NCBI GenBank assembly: GCA_031255855.1
Contig: JAIRRS010000001.1
Location: forward strand, 1-64,000
Reading direction: 5' to 3'
From: Tannerellaceae bacterium
GTDB taxonomy: Bacteria; Bacteroidota; Bacteroidia; Bacteroidales; Tannerellaceae
DNA length: 64,000 bases
A program made the position numbers and the translations under genes. Below the pieces are notes generated by a model that saw only the letters and a program-made list of their open reading frames with translations, did no database searches and had not been told where the DNA came from. This document shows positions 1 through 8,350 of this stretch, in pieces. Each line of letters opens with the position of its first letter. The stretch's first letter is position 1.

Positions 1-29
1 AAACTGTTTTTCTATCTTTAAACGTAAGG

Positions 30-103
30 TGTAAACCAAGCGTAGGATTAAGTTATAATTGTGTAAACTAAGTTACGTAATAACAATCAAAACTGTAAAC
101 TAA
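30..103. repeat. Three 10-bp direct repeats with exact 32-bp spacing
   Basis: TGTAAACCAA at 30-39 and TGTAAACTAA at 62-71 and 94-103 lie in the same orientation, each start exactly 32 bp after the last. The sequence between the copies is not alike. The spacing is about three helical turns, so the copies would lie on one face of the DNA, as in an array of protein-binding sites. The left window edge may cut off further copies. No gene in the window starts next to it. Confidence 0.5.
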
Positions 104-121
104 ATTCAGTAAAGGTCAATT

Positions 122-197
122 CATCTGGATGAATGGGGGAAAACATCCAGATGATTTTGGAAGGTCATCCCAATGAAACCGGGAAAACATCCAGATG
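122..197 (+). repeat. Copy A of a dispersed 22-bp-period intergenic element
   Basis: Four 10-bp cores start at 122, 144, 166 and 188, exactly 22 bp apart. They are CATCTGGATG (inverted), CATCCAGATG, CATCCCAATG and CATCCAGATG. The first is the exact reverse complement of the second and fourth, so a hairpin can form across 121-154. The linker before the last core is AAACCGGGAAAA. Copies B (24270-24345) and C (51005-51080) have the same layout. It lies 3' of the LRR gene. I see nothing recognisable in the rest of the gene-free stretch from 203 to 333. Confidence 0.85.
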
Positions 198-333
198 AAT
201 TGTTTTGTGGAAATAGATCGAATATCTTTGAACGGTTAATCCATGTTACGATGGCATGATGAATCATGTCCAGATAATCAAGGCCTTGTAGTTTTCGATG
301 TCCGGTTTTTATAATTAAGGCGGGAGCATCATG

Positions 334-1482
334 TTATTCGGAGAGAATGAGAAGTAACGGCAGGTTGTTTTCAAGGAATTTTGGAAAGGCCGTGTTTGTC
401 ATTTGTATTTCAAGTGTTCCTTTTCTCCCGATAATTGCCGGTACGATAAAAACACCGTCCGGGCGCAGGTAATGAATCACATTGGCATACTTGTAGGTCG
501 TAGTTTCGTTATTAATGTATAAATCAGACAAATCCAATCGTGCTCCGGCTCGTGTTTGGATAAATATGCGTTGGAATTCGTAGTGGTATTCTTTAATGTC
601 CGGACGGGGCAATTTGGCAAAAGGAATCCGGTTTCCCCAACAACTCAGGTAGGTCAGATTAAGAAGATTCTCAATATTCAAGGATGAGAGGCTATTGAAA
701 AAACAATTTATATAGGTTAGTTTTGTTAATTTCCCGACATCCAAGGATGTCAACTTATTTGAATAGCAGGAAAGATGTGTTAAATGTGTTAGATGTTTGA
801 TTTTGAGTGTATCCAGGTTGTTTAAAGAGCAATCAAGGTAAGAGAGGTTTATGGCTTCGGCAATTTCCAGAACAGCTAAATTATTGGTAGAACAATCCAG
901 ATGGACGAGGTTTGATAGTTGGTTACAATCTAATGATTTTAATTGATTTTTATAACAGGAAAGTTTCTGTAATGCCGCCAGTTTGCCAACTCCTAATGTG
1001 TCCAGTTGATTGGAAAAACAATATAATTCTTTTAATGCCGGAAGATTTTGAAGCGTTAAAGAAGCCAGGCTATCACCGAAACAAGACAACTGTTCCAGGT
1101 TGATTAGATTTCTCACCTCCAATGTTTCCAGGTTGTTATTGTAACAAGAGAGGGCGGAAAGGTTATCAAATCCGTCGAATTTCAAATGTCCGACAATCCC
1201 CTTTTCGCCCCAATTTATTGCGGTCAACTTGATTTTGTCGTCGATCTGTTTCCAGACTAAACCGTCAACATCTGCCCACCAACGTATTTCGTCCCATACA
1301 GGATTGTCAAATGTAAATGGTTTTTCGCGTTCAAGTTTTACTACTTTTTCCCAAAGATTATTGTTCTTGGAAAGCAGTATTAACTTCAGTGCAACAATAT
1401 CTTTTTTATTGAAGTCCGGTGTTTTAGCCGCACTTACCATACTGAAAGTTAACACAAATACCAACAACAATAATCGCGTCAT
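334..1482 (-). CDS. Secreted leucine-rich repeat protein
   Basis: A 382-residue protein with an N-terminal signal peptide (about residues 1-18, ending VSA). Residues 107-295 hold nine 21-residue repeats of the pattern LxxLxCxxNxLxxLxVxxL; most carry a Cys at the same place, as in bacterial LRR proteins of the Bacteroidetes. The last 80 or so residues are not repetitive. Such proteins usually bind proteins or surfaces outside the cell, but no ligand can be read from the sequence. I see no lipobox and no clear type IX sorting domain. It starts 12 bp after the helicase stop on the same strand, so the two may be co-transcribed even though their roles seem unrelated. The fold is sure, the function unknown. 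Confidence 0.85.
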   Translation of the reverse strand: MTRLLLLVFVLTFSMVSAAKTPDFNKKDIVALKLILLSKNNNLWEKVVKLEREKPFTFDNPVWDEIRWWADVDGLVWKQIDDKIKLTAINWGEKGIVGHLKFDGFDNLSALSCYNNNLETLEVRNLINLEQLSCFGDSLASLTLQNLPALKELYCFSNQLDTLGVGKLAALQKLSCYKNQLKSLDCNQLSNLVHLDCSTNNLAVLEIAEAINLSYLDCSLNNLDTLKIKHLTHLTHLSCYSNKLTSLDVGKLTKLTYINCFFNSLSSLNIENLLNLTYLSCWGNRIPFAKLPRPDIKEYHYEFQRIFIQTRAGARLDLSDLYINNETTTYKYANVIHYLRPDGVFIVPAIIGRKGTLEIQMTNTAFPKFLENNLPLLLILSE

Positions 1483-1494
1483 GGCCTCACCCGC

Positions 1495-3249
1495 TTATTT
1501 TTTCCTGCCTGACTGGCGGGAACGTCGCCATGGTTTATCTGAATTTTTGTTCCGTTTGTCGAAGCGGTCGAAAAAATGGCCTTCCTTTTTCTTCGAACCT
1601 TTGCCTTCGCCCTTTTTGCCTTGAGCCAGTTCCACAGAAATGCGGCGCCCGTCTATTTCAAAGCCGTTCATCTTTTTCATTACCTTATCGGCGGCTCCTT
1701 CCTCTACTTCAAAGAATGAGAAGTTGTCCAATAAGTCTATTTTCCCGATTCTAATTTTCCCCGGAACGCATTTGTTTACCAGTTCAATTAACTGGTTGGG
1801 GAACATACCGTCTGATTTTCCGAAATTAAGGAAGTATCTTATATATCCTTCTTCGGCTGCTCCACGATTGTGGCGGTTGCCTTTCGACTGGGATTCTTTC
1901 CTGTCTCTTCCCGAACGCTCATCTACCACTTCGATTTCGTCGGCGTCTTTATAGTAATCTATCATTCGGTTGAATTCCAACGAAACGACACGTTTGATGA
2001 TGTCTTCCTTATCCAACCATTCCAGTTTGCGGAAGATAGAGGGCATCAAAGAGGCGATTTCATCTTCATCTACTTTTACTTTTTCTATCTGGTCGACTAA
2101 ATTGAGTATTTGTTTTTCACAGATATCTTTACCGCTTGGCATCTCGCCCTTTTCAAACTGTTTGTTGATGATGCGTTCTATTTCACGGATCTTTCCTTTT
2201 TCCTTTATATGACAAATAGAGATAGAAATACCTGTCTTACCCGCCCGTCCGGTGCGTCCGCTTCGGTGTGTGTATGATTCCACGTCGTCGGGTAAACCGT
2301 AGTTTATTATGTGTGTCAGGTCGTCAACGTCCAATCCGCGTGCCGCCACGTCGGTTGCCACCAACAACTGCAAATTCCGCAGGCGGAATTTTTGCATCAC
2401 ATAATCACGTTGTGCCTGGCTTAGTTCGCCGTGGAGCGAGTCGGCATTGTAGCCGTCTTGTATAAGCTTGTCTGCAATTTCCTGTGTTTCTTTGCGGGTA
2501 CGGCAAAAGATAATTCCGTAGATGTTTGGATAATAGTCGGCGATACGTTTTAGCGCCAGGTATTTATCCTGGGCGCGTACCATGTAGTATATGTGCTTTA
2601 TGTTTTTGTTACCCTCGTTTTTCCTGCCAATAATAATCTCTTTCGGATTGTTCATGTATTTTTTTGTGATATTGGCAATTCCCTGTGGCATGGTGGCCGA
2701 AAACAATAACATATTACGGGCTGGCGGAACTTCTGCGAGTATTGCGTTAATACTGTCTGAAAAGCCCATGTTGAGCATTTCATCTGCTTCGTCGAGGATG
2801 ACATTCTTGACCAGGCTTAAATTTACTGTCTTGCGGTTCATTAAATCGAGCAGGCGGCCAGGAGTGGCAACTACGACATGAATACCTCGTTTCAATGCCT
2901 TGATTTGGCTCTCGATACTGGAGCCTCCATATACCGGAAGCACTTTTAATCCGTCAATATATTTAGAATAATCATTCAGGTCGTCGGCAATTTGCAGGCA
3001 TAATTCACGGGTGGGGCACAATACTAATGCTTGTGGTTGGCGTATTCCGACATCAATCTTCTGTAAAATAGGCAAACCGAATGCGGCAGTTTTACCTGTT
3101 CCGGTTTGGGCTAAAGCTATAACGTCGTTATCTTCTCCTAATAAAAAAGGAATCACTTCCTCTTGTACGGGCATGGGAGACTCATATCCCATTTCTTGAA
3201 TTGCTTTCAATATCGGTGCAGCAACTCCTAATTCTTCAAATGTTTTCAA
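1495..3249 (-). CDS. DEAD-box ATP-dependent RNA helicase (DeaD/CsdA/DbpA type)
   Basis: This 584-residue protein unwinds RNA with ATP and is likely to act in ribosome assembly or RNA turnover. It has the Q motif (GYESPMPVQ, about residue 21), Walker A AQTGTGKT (about 46), PTREL, DEAD (about 152), SAT, ARGLDV and HRSGRTGRAG. After a charged linker, residues from about 465 to 545 look like the DbpA-type RNA-binding domain found in DeaD/DbpA proteins. The tail is very basic and rich in Gly, Lys and Arg, as in cold-shock helicases. Which paralog it is cannot be told from sequence alone. A TACCTTTG box lies just upstream. Confidence 0.95.
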   Translation of the reverse strand: MKTFEELGVAAPILKAIQEMGYESPMPVQEEVIPFLLGEDNDVIALAQTGTGKTAAFGLPILQKIDVGIRQPQALVLCPTRELCLQIADDLNDYSKYIDGLKVLPVYGGSSIESQIKALKRGIHVVVATPGRLLDLMNRKTVNLSLVKNVILDEADEMLNMGFSDSINAILAEVPPARNMLLFSATMPQGIANITKKYMNNPKEIIIGRKNEGNKNIKHIYYMVRAQDKYLALKRIADYYPNIYGIIFCRTRKETQEIADKLIQDGYNADSLHGELSQAQRDYVMQKFRLRNLQLLVATDVAARGLDVDDLTHIINYGLPDDVESYTHRSGRTGRAGKTGISISICHIKEKGKIREIERIINKQFEKGEMPSGKDICEKQILNLVDQIEKVKVDEDEIASLMPSIFRKLEWLDKEDIIKRVVSLEFNRMIDYYKDADEIEVVDERSGRDRKESQSKGNRHNRGAAEEGYIRYFLNFGKSDGMFPNQLIELVNKCVPGKIRIGKIDLLDNFSFFEVEEGAADKVMKKMNGFEIDGRRISVELAQGKKGEGKGSKKKEGHFFDRFDKRNKNSDKPWRRSRQSGRKK

Positions 3250-3282
3250 TGTAATGTTTTATCTATAAAATAATTAGAGGTG

Positions 3283-3290
3283 CAAAGGTA
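3283..3290 (-). promoter_or_regulatory. Promoter -7 box for the DEAD-box helicase
   Basis: On the minus strand TACCTTTG matches the Bacteroidetes -7 consensus TAnnTTTG, about 35 bp before the helicase start. I see no good -33 TTTG at 19-21 bp. Confidence 0.5.
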
Positions 3291-3310
3291 TGTAATAATT
3301 TGGAATCAAT

Positions 3311-4369
3311 CTACAAAAGAAGTATTTCTTTTATTCTTTCTTGTTGTTTTTCAGATATGTGGAGTTCGTTTTTCAGATATTTATCGATGGAACCGTAGTC
3401 TTTTCTTATTTTAGCAAACGCCAAATCAATAAAAGATTCGTTTGCAGTGAGCATTGCGGTAAGCGCTTCCTGCCCGTCGTAATTTAATTGGCTCACCAGA
3501 TGTGAGTAGCGTTTCAAATCCAAATAATCGTTTGTGGAAGTGTAATCCTGATAAATTGTTTCTTCCGGGATATCCAATATGGACAGTAGCATAGCTGTCA
3601 TAAAGCCAATCCGGTCTTTTCCTATCGTGCAATGGATGATAACAGGATAATTGTTCTCATCTTCCAGAATTGAAAGGGCTTTGGAGAATTCTTCTTTATT
3701 CTCTGTGACATATTGGAGATATAAGTCTTGCATGAATAGTATCCCGTCTCCTTTGCGGATACGTCCTTCGGCCAACCGGTTTACCAGGTCTGATATGTTT
3801 TTGATTGGGATTGGGATGTGGACGATATTCGCATTTTTATATCCTATCGGCGAGGCCGTTACCTCTTCATTTGTGCGTAAGTCAATAATGGTTTTGATCT
3901 TCAAACCATCCAGGCGGGTAGAGTCGCGCTCGCTTATTTCCCCGATTTTCCCTGAACGAAAGACTTTCCCCCAATGGATTGATTTGCCGTTGTCTGTGGA
4001 AGCGTATCCTCCTAAATCACGAAAATTTTGTATGCTGTCCATCACCACCGGACGGGAAGCGACCGTTTTGAAATACTTGTCATTAAAAGACAGCATGAAG
4101 TATTTGCGGGTAATATTGTCGTCGGTTACATATTTGGTAATTCCATCTTGGATATTTGCATAACCGGCAGACTTTGATTTATTGAATTGGTCGGGGGTAT
4201 CGCTTACAAACAGTTTGATTGTCCCGTCGATTTGGGGGGTTGTTTCCCATTTAATGATGTAATTTCCTATATCGTCACGAAAGCAGAGTGATTGTATTTC
4301 GGGAGAATGCGAGATGCACGCAGACAAAGAGGCAAAGCTTATTAATAACAAACCAAATCTGATTACCAT
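3311..4369 (-). CDS. Lipoprotein tyrosine phosphatase (PTP/DSP-like)
   Basis: This 352-residue protein has a lipoprotein signal with the lipobox LSAC (Cys18), so it is probably anchored in the envelope. The catalytic P-loop HCTIGKDR sits at 246-253 (Cys247 nucleophile, Arg253 phosphate binding). NFRDLGGY at 115-122 is typical of the Y_phosphatase3 group (MptpB-like enzymes, which act on phosphotyrosine and sometimes phosphoinositides). Residues about 25-100 form an extra N-terminal region, likely a beta domain. The substrate is unknown. It is followed on the same strand (transcriptionally preceded) by a PfkB kinase and a SIS isomerase with a 71-bp gap and has its own TATCTTTG box in that gap. 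Confidence 0.88.
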   Translation of the reverse strand: MVIRFGLLLISFASLSACISHSPEIQSLCFRDDIGNYIIKWETTPQIDGTIKLFVSDTPDQFNKSKSAGYANIQDGITKYVTDDNITRKYFMLSFNDKYFKTVASRPVVMDSIQNFRDLGGYASTDNGKSIHWGKVFRSGKIGEISERDSTRLDGLKIKTIIDLRTNEEVTASPIGYKNANIVHIPIPIKNISDLVNRLAEGRIRKGDGILFMQDLYLQYVTENKEEFSKALSILEDENNYPVIIHCTIGKDRIGFMTAMLLSILDIPEETIYQDYTSTNDYLDLKRYSHLVSQLNYDGQEALTAMLTANESFIDLAFAKIRKDYGSIDKYLKNELHISEKQQERIKEILLL

Positions 4370-4394
4370 AATGGAATTACCTATGATTTAGTTA

Positions 4395-4402
4395 CAAAGA
4401 TA
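4395..4402 (-). promoter_or_regulatory. Promoter -7 box for the tyrosine phosphatase gene
   Basis: TATCTTTG on the minus strand, 25 bp before the phosphatase start, fits TAnnTTTG. No clear -33 box is visible. Confidence 0.45.
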
Positions 4403-4440
4403 AACAAAACGTAAATTTTCCGTTGTACACTTAATATTAT

Positions 4441-5370
4441 TTAAGACTGCTTTACATAATGCAAGGCGAATTCAGAAGAGATATAATTGTCGTATCTCAG
4501 GCAAACTTCTGTCGCCAGGTCAATTCCACAGGCAATTATCTTTGTCCACATATCTTTATCCAACACAGGCAGGTCGTTTCGTTTGATTTCATATTTTAAC
4601 AATCCCCAGATAATACCCGCATTAAAAGAATCTCCTGCCCCTATCGTGCTTAGCGGAGTGATATTGGGCGTGTTTATGTGTTCTTGAAATGTGTTGGTGA
4701 ATAAGTCTACCCCTTTTGCACCTTGTGTGGCAATAAAGTTCTTACAATAAAATCTGATGTGTTCATCGTATATAAGCTTCATGTTGCCCTTTCCAAACAA
4801 ATTGGAAATGTCTTCATCTGAAGCCCTTGTAATGTCGGCGTATTCGAAGTTTTCCAATATAGTTGGTTTTAATTTGACTGCCTCGTGTGCGTGCGCATTC
4901 CTGAAATTCGGATCGTAATAAATAATCGCTTTCCTTTCTTTGGCATATTCCAGGAATTCGACGGTACGTTCACGTAATACGGGGTTAAGGGAATAATACG
5001 ATCCGAAGATAAGTATGTCGTCTTCTTCTATTTTGGGCAGGGGCACTTCCAACCGTTGGTTGGGATAATCTTTATAAAACTGGTAATCGGCATTTTGTTT
5101 ATCGTTGAGGAAAGCTAATGAAATAGGGCTTTTCCCATCGGGGAATTTGTCTACATAATCAGTTGAGATATGGTTTTCCTCCATGAATTCGCTGATAATA
5201 TCCCCTACTTTGTCATTACCCAGTTCGCTGATAAATACGAGTGGTGTACCTAATCGCCCTAAGGAAACAAACCCATTGAACACAGAACCGCCCGGGACGG
5301 CCTTATAGGGTTGGTTATCCTTGAAAATAATATCCAGAATGGTTTCGCCTATACCAATCACTTTCCTCAT
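4441..5370 (-). CDS. PfkB-family carbohydrate kinase (fructokinase-like)
   Basis: The 309-residue protein is of normal length for ribokinase/PfkB enzymes, which phosphorylate a sugar hydroxyl with ATP. The N-terminal substrate region has VPGGSVFNGFVSLGRLG (residues 25-41), and the C-terminal signature GAGDSF (244-249) supplies the catalytic Asp247. The sequence looks most like fructokinases, but sugar preference in this family cannot be read reliably. It starts 11 bp after the SIS isomerase stop on the same strand, so the two are almost surely one transcript, suggesting that kinase and isomerase work on related sugar phosphates. Confidence 0.88.
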   Translation of the reverse strand: MRKVIGIGETILDIIFKDNQPYKAVPGGSVFNGFVSLGRLGTPLVFISELGNDKVGDIISEFMEENHISTDYVDKFPDGKSPISLAFLNDKQNADYQFYKDYPNQRLEVPLPKIEEDDILIFGSYYSLNPVLRERTVEFLEYAKERKAIIYYDPNFRNAHAHEAVKLKPTILENFEYADITRASDEDISNLFGKGNMKLIYDEHIRFYCKNFIATQGAKGVDLFTNTFQEHINTPNITPLSTIGAGDSFNAGIIWGLLKYEIKRNDLPVLDKDMWTKIIACGIDLATEVCLRYDNYISSEFALHYVKQS

Positions 5371-5381
5371 ATTCCGATTGT

Positions 5382-5993
5382 TTATTCGTGTTCGCTCTGT
5401 TCGCGGCTTTTCGAACCCAGATATCCGCCGTGGTGCCGCTTGGTATAATCTTTGCTGGTGAAATGAATCCTTTTCATCGTGTTTACAACCAAAATGTCAC
5501 CGATAACTGTCATTACAGTAGTGGATGTGGTGGGTGTTAATCCTAATGCACATACTTCTTTCGGAGCTCCTGTCAGTAAACAAATAGTCGCTCTTTTGGC
5601 CAATTCGCTATCCGAATAACCGGTGATGACAATGAATTTCATGTCGGGGACTAACCCTTTCGTCAACTCAGTCAACTCAAGCAGTTCGCGTGTTTTCCCG
5701 GAATTGGAAATCAAAAGCATGATGTCATCTTCACGAACGATACCCAGGTCGCCATGCTGGGCTTCACTGGGATGAAGGAAAAAAGCAGGCGTCCCCGTAG
5801 AACTGAATGTTGTTGCGATGTTGCTTGCTATTTGTCCGGCTTTCCCCATCCCGCTGGTGATGAGTTTTCCTTTTCGTTTGTGTACGTATTCTATGATTAG
5901 ATTTACGGCATCTTCATAATCGGGCGTGACAGGAATATTAAGAACAGCCTCTGCTTCTTGTTTTAAGATAACTTTGATATTGTCTATTATCAT
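5382..5993 (-). CDS. SIS-domain sugar-phosphate isomerase, KdsD-like without CBS domains
   Basis: The 203-residue protein is a single SIS domain. It has the phosphosugar-binding GMGKAG near residue 49 and HPSEAQHGDLG near 80, the latter typical of arabinose-5-phosphate isomerase (KdsD/GutQ/KpsF), which makes the precursor of Kdo. Those enzymes are usually about 320 residues with two CBS domains, which are absent here; the protein ends soon after the SIS fold. It could instead be a hexulose-phosphate isomerase-like enzyme. A KdsD role is plausible for a Gram-negative, but I would not give it the symbol. It leads a two-gene unit with the PfkB kinase. Confidence 0.82.
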   Translation of the reverse strand: MIIDNIKVILKQEAEAVLNIPVTPDYEDAVNLIIEYVHKRKGKLITSGMGKAGQIASNIATTFSSTGTPAFFLHPSEAQHGDLGIVREDDIMLLISNSGKTRELLELTELTKGLVPDMKFIVITGYSDSELAKRATICLLTGAPKEVCALGLTPTTSTTVMTVIGDILVVNTMKRIHFTSKDYTKRHHGGYLGSKSREQSEHE

Positions 5994-6037
5994 TTCGATT
6001 AAGCGTTTATTAACTATAGCTTGTTTTTTTGTTTATG

Positions 6038-6045
6038 CAAAAGTA
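6038..6045 (-). promoter_or_regulatory. Promoter -7 box for the SIS isomerase-PfkB pair
   Basis: TACTTTTG on the minus strand, 45 bp before the SIS gene start, fits TAnnTTTG. Confidence 0.45.
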
Positions 6046-6088
6046 TTTATAAAATTATATACATAAGGTAAACGAACATGTTTTTTTA

Positions 6089-6096
6089 TAATTTTG
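6089..6096 (+). promoter_or_regulatory. Promoter -7 box for the M16 peptidase gene
   Basis: TAATTTTG on the plus strand lies 28 bp before the M16 start. Together with the box at 6038-6045 it forms a compact divergent promoter region. Confidence 0.45.
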
Positions 6097-6123
6097 CCGA
6101 TTCATGCAATTTAAAAAAGATTT

Positions 6124-7344
6124 ATGCAATATTATACGTATACATTTTTAAATGGTTTACGAATCATACATCTGCCGTCCGATTCTCCTGTATCTTATTG
6201 CGGATTTGCGATTAATGCGGGAACCCGGGATGAAGGAAATGACGAATTCGGACTGGCCCATTTTGTAGAACATATGTTGTTTAAAGGAACCGGAAAACGT
6301 AAGGCTTGGCATATTCTTAACCGTATGGAAAATGTAGGAGGCGAATTGAATGCTTATACTACGAAAGAGGATACGTTTGTCTATTCCATCTTTATGGAAG
6401 AGCATTATGAACGGGCGTTTGAATTACTTGCTGACCTTGTTTTCCATTCCCGGTTTCCACAACAGGAAATAGAAAAAGAAGTGGATGTAATCCTTGATGA
6501 GATCAATTCGTATAAAGACAGTCCTTCCGAATTAATTTTCGACGAATTTGAGAATTTGATATTCAACGGGCATGCTTTGGGGCATAATATTTTGGGAGAC
6601 GAATCATCCTTGCTGCGATTCAATTCTGAATCGGGATGTTCGTTTATCAAACGGTATTATGTTCCGGCAAACATAGTCTTTTTCTCTATGGGAAGGATCG
6701 AAATGAAGAAGATTATCCGCTTGGTTGAAAAGAATATCGAAAATATTAATTCACCTGCCCCTGCAAACGGACGGAAAAAACCTGAATATATCCCTGCCAT
6801 AAGTAAGCGAAAACATAAAGACACCCATCAAACACATGTGATAATAGGAGGGAGGTCGTATAGCATGTTTGACAACAGACGTATGGCTTTGTTTCTCTTA
6901 AATAACCTTTTAGGTGGTCCGGGTATGAATAGCCGTCTTAATGTTGCGTTGAGGGAAAAGCACGGGTTGGCCTATAGCGTTGAATCCAATATTACAACGT
7001 ATACCGATACCGGGTTAGCTGCTATTTATTTTGGGACCGACCCTAAAAATACCGATAAAGCTCTCCGGCTTGTCCATAAAGAATTGAAAAAATTGCGTGA
7101 CGAAAAGCTGACTACTTCCCAGTTGGCGGCAGCCAAAAAGCAAGTCATCGGACAATTAGGTGTGTCTGCTGATAATAAAGAAAGCCTTTTCCTTGGGTTG
7201 GGAAAAAGCTTCCTTCATCATAATCGTTATGAAACGATTCCTCAAGTGTTTGAGAAAATAGAAAAAATAACAGCAGAAGAGTTATTGGATATTGCCAATG
7301 AAATCTTTTCTTCCGAATCGTTGTCTACCCTGATTTACGAATAG
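6124..7344 (+). CDS. M16-family zinc metallopeptidase
   Basis: This 406-residue protein is a pitrilysin-family (M16B) peptidase like processing peptidase. It carries the inverted zinc motif HFVEH at 46-50 (His46, Glu49 base, His50), with the third zinc ligand expected among the Glu residues near 120-127. The C-terminal half has the GGPGMNSRLN and GLAYSVES segments typical of the second M16 domain. There is no evident signal peptide, so it is likely cytoplasmic; in bacteria such enzymes degrade or trim small peptides. It is alone on its strand, divergent from the SIS gene and convergent with the DUF6261-like gene. Confidence 0.93.
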   Translation: MQYYTYTFLNGLRIIHLPSDSPVSYCGFAINAGTRDEGNDEFGLAHFVEHMLFKGTGKRKAWHILNRMENVGGELNAYTTKEDTFVYSIFMEEHYERAFELLADLVFHSRFPQQEIEKEVDVILDEINSYKDSPSELIFDEFENLIFNGHALGHNILGDESSLLRFNSESGCSFIKRYYVPANIVFFSMGRIEMKKIIRLVEKNIENINSPAPANGRKKPEYIPAISKRKHKDTHQTHVIIGGRSYSMFDNRRMALFLLNNLLGGPGMNSRLNVALREKHGLAYSVESNITTYTDTGLAAIYFGTDPKNTDKALRLVHKELKKLRDEKLTTSQLAAAKKQVIGQLGVSADNKESLFLGLGKSFLHHNRYETIPQVFEKIEKITAEELLDIANEIFSSESLSTLIYE

Positions 7345-7351
7345 GAATGTA

Positions 7352-8065
7352 TCAGGCATAGACAGCCTGATTGAATTCCAAACGTTCCATGTATGTCTGG
7401 TCGATTACATGGTTTATCTGGTCGATGATGTCAATGTATTCTTCGTCTCCGTTGTAAATAAGCATTGCGTTTATAAATTCTACTATCTCGGCATAAATGT
7501 CTTCCGTACGCCTCCTTGTCGCCAGGGTTTCGTATGTAAGGCATTTGCCTGTCAATTCGATTTTTTGAGCTTTCAAGTATTGATTGTATGCCCAATTAGA
7601 ACGTTTAAGCAACGAAATACTATCAGAAATTTTTATTTCTGAAGATTCATCACTAATGTGGATTCGCTCAAGCTCGCCAACAAGGCTCCGGATTAATTCA
7701 GTTTTTTCTTCGTCGGTTTTTTGTGGTAATTCCATAAATTCCGAAAGGACACTGCTTATTTTCTTACCCAATTCGCTGTTTTCGGCAAGTAATAATTCAG
7801 TCTGTTCACGAATAAATTCGAACGCGCTATTGCGGTTGTTGTTCTCGAGGGAGATTTTTTCTGCCAATTGTCCATTAGATACTGATTTTAATGCAACATC
7901 AAATGTAGTAATGGCGTCTAAGAAATTTCGCAATTTCGGTTGGAGCTTTGCATCAGATATTTTCTCCATCAGATTGTGAGTTCTTTTGAAGAAGTGGAAT
8001 GCTTGCTGTTGGGACATTCCACGAACATAAAAATTCGATATTCGTTTCATAAGTATGTGATTCAC
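7352..8065 (-). CDS. Uncharacterised helical protein, DUF6261-like
   Basis: A 237-residue protein, soluble, almost wholly alpha-helical and rich in Glu, Lys and Asn, with no signal peptide. Its size, start (a basic segment with RISNFYVRGMSQ) and composition resemble the DUF6261 family seen in Bacteroidales, whose members have no known function; I make that link by resemblance only. A second ATG lies at residue 6. It stands alone between convergent M16 and divergent TonB-type genes. Confidence 0.6.
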   Translation of the reverse strand: MNHILMKRISNFYVRGMSQQQAFHFFKRTHNLMEKISDAKLQPKLRNFLDAITTFDVALKSVSNGQLAEKISLENNNRNSAFEFIREQTELLLAENSELGKKISSVLSEFMELPQKTDEEKTELIRSLVGELERIHISDESSEIKISDSISLLKRSNWAYNQYLKAQKIELTGKCLTYETLATRRRTEDIYAEIVEFINAMLIYNGDEEYIDIIDQINHVIDQTYMERLEFNQAVYA

Positions 8066-8164
8066 TTTTACAATTAATTATATAAAGCCTGTATTAGTTT
8101 TTTCAAATAATATAAACTTTCTATCCTATGATAGAAAACAACGTTTGACCTTTAAATGTTTTGG

Positions 8165-8194
8165 CAAAATTAACAATTATGACAATAAAACAAA
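8165..8194 (-). promoter_or_regulatory. Promoter for the DUF6261-like gene
   Basis: On the minus strand TTTG (8194-8191), 18 bp, and TAATTTTG (8172-8165) match the Bacteroidetes -33/-7 pattern, with the start of the gene about 100 bp downstream. The long leader holds a TTTCTATC/GATAGAAA stem near 8118-8137. Confidence 0.5.
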
Positions 8195-8195
8195 T

Positions 8196-8216
8196 AAAAA
8201 AGCCGATTAATTCGGC
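8196..8216 (-). terminator. Possible short terminator upstream of the DUF6261-like gene
   Basis: GCCGA, loop, TCGGC (8202-8216) is followed on the minus strand by six T. The stem is only 5 bp and no minus-strand gene precedes it nearby, so its role is uncertain. Confidence 0.3.
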
Positions 8217-8350
8217 CAATTGCTAAATACAAGGCAATATTTAACATATTTTTTCAAACTTGCGTGTAACTTACTGACAAAATATGTCGTCTTATAGATA
8301 TGTTTTTAGAAAGGCCCTTCTGCAACAAAATTTTAAAAAAGAACCGATTT

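Noticed and set aside
30-197. Possible CRISPR array at the left edge
   Set aside because: Repeats are only 10 bp, spacers of 12 or 22 bp are themselves alike or too short, and no cas gene is present.
8118-8137. TTTCTATC/GATAGAAA stem as a riboswitch
   Set aside because: An 8-bp AT-rich stem alone matches no known aptamer; it may be chance or an operator.
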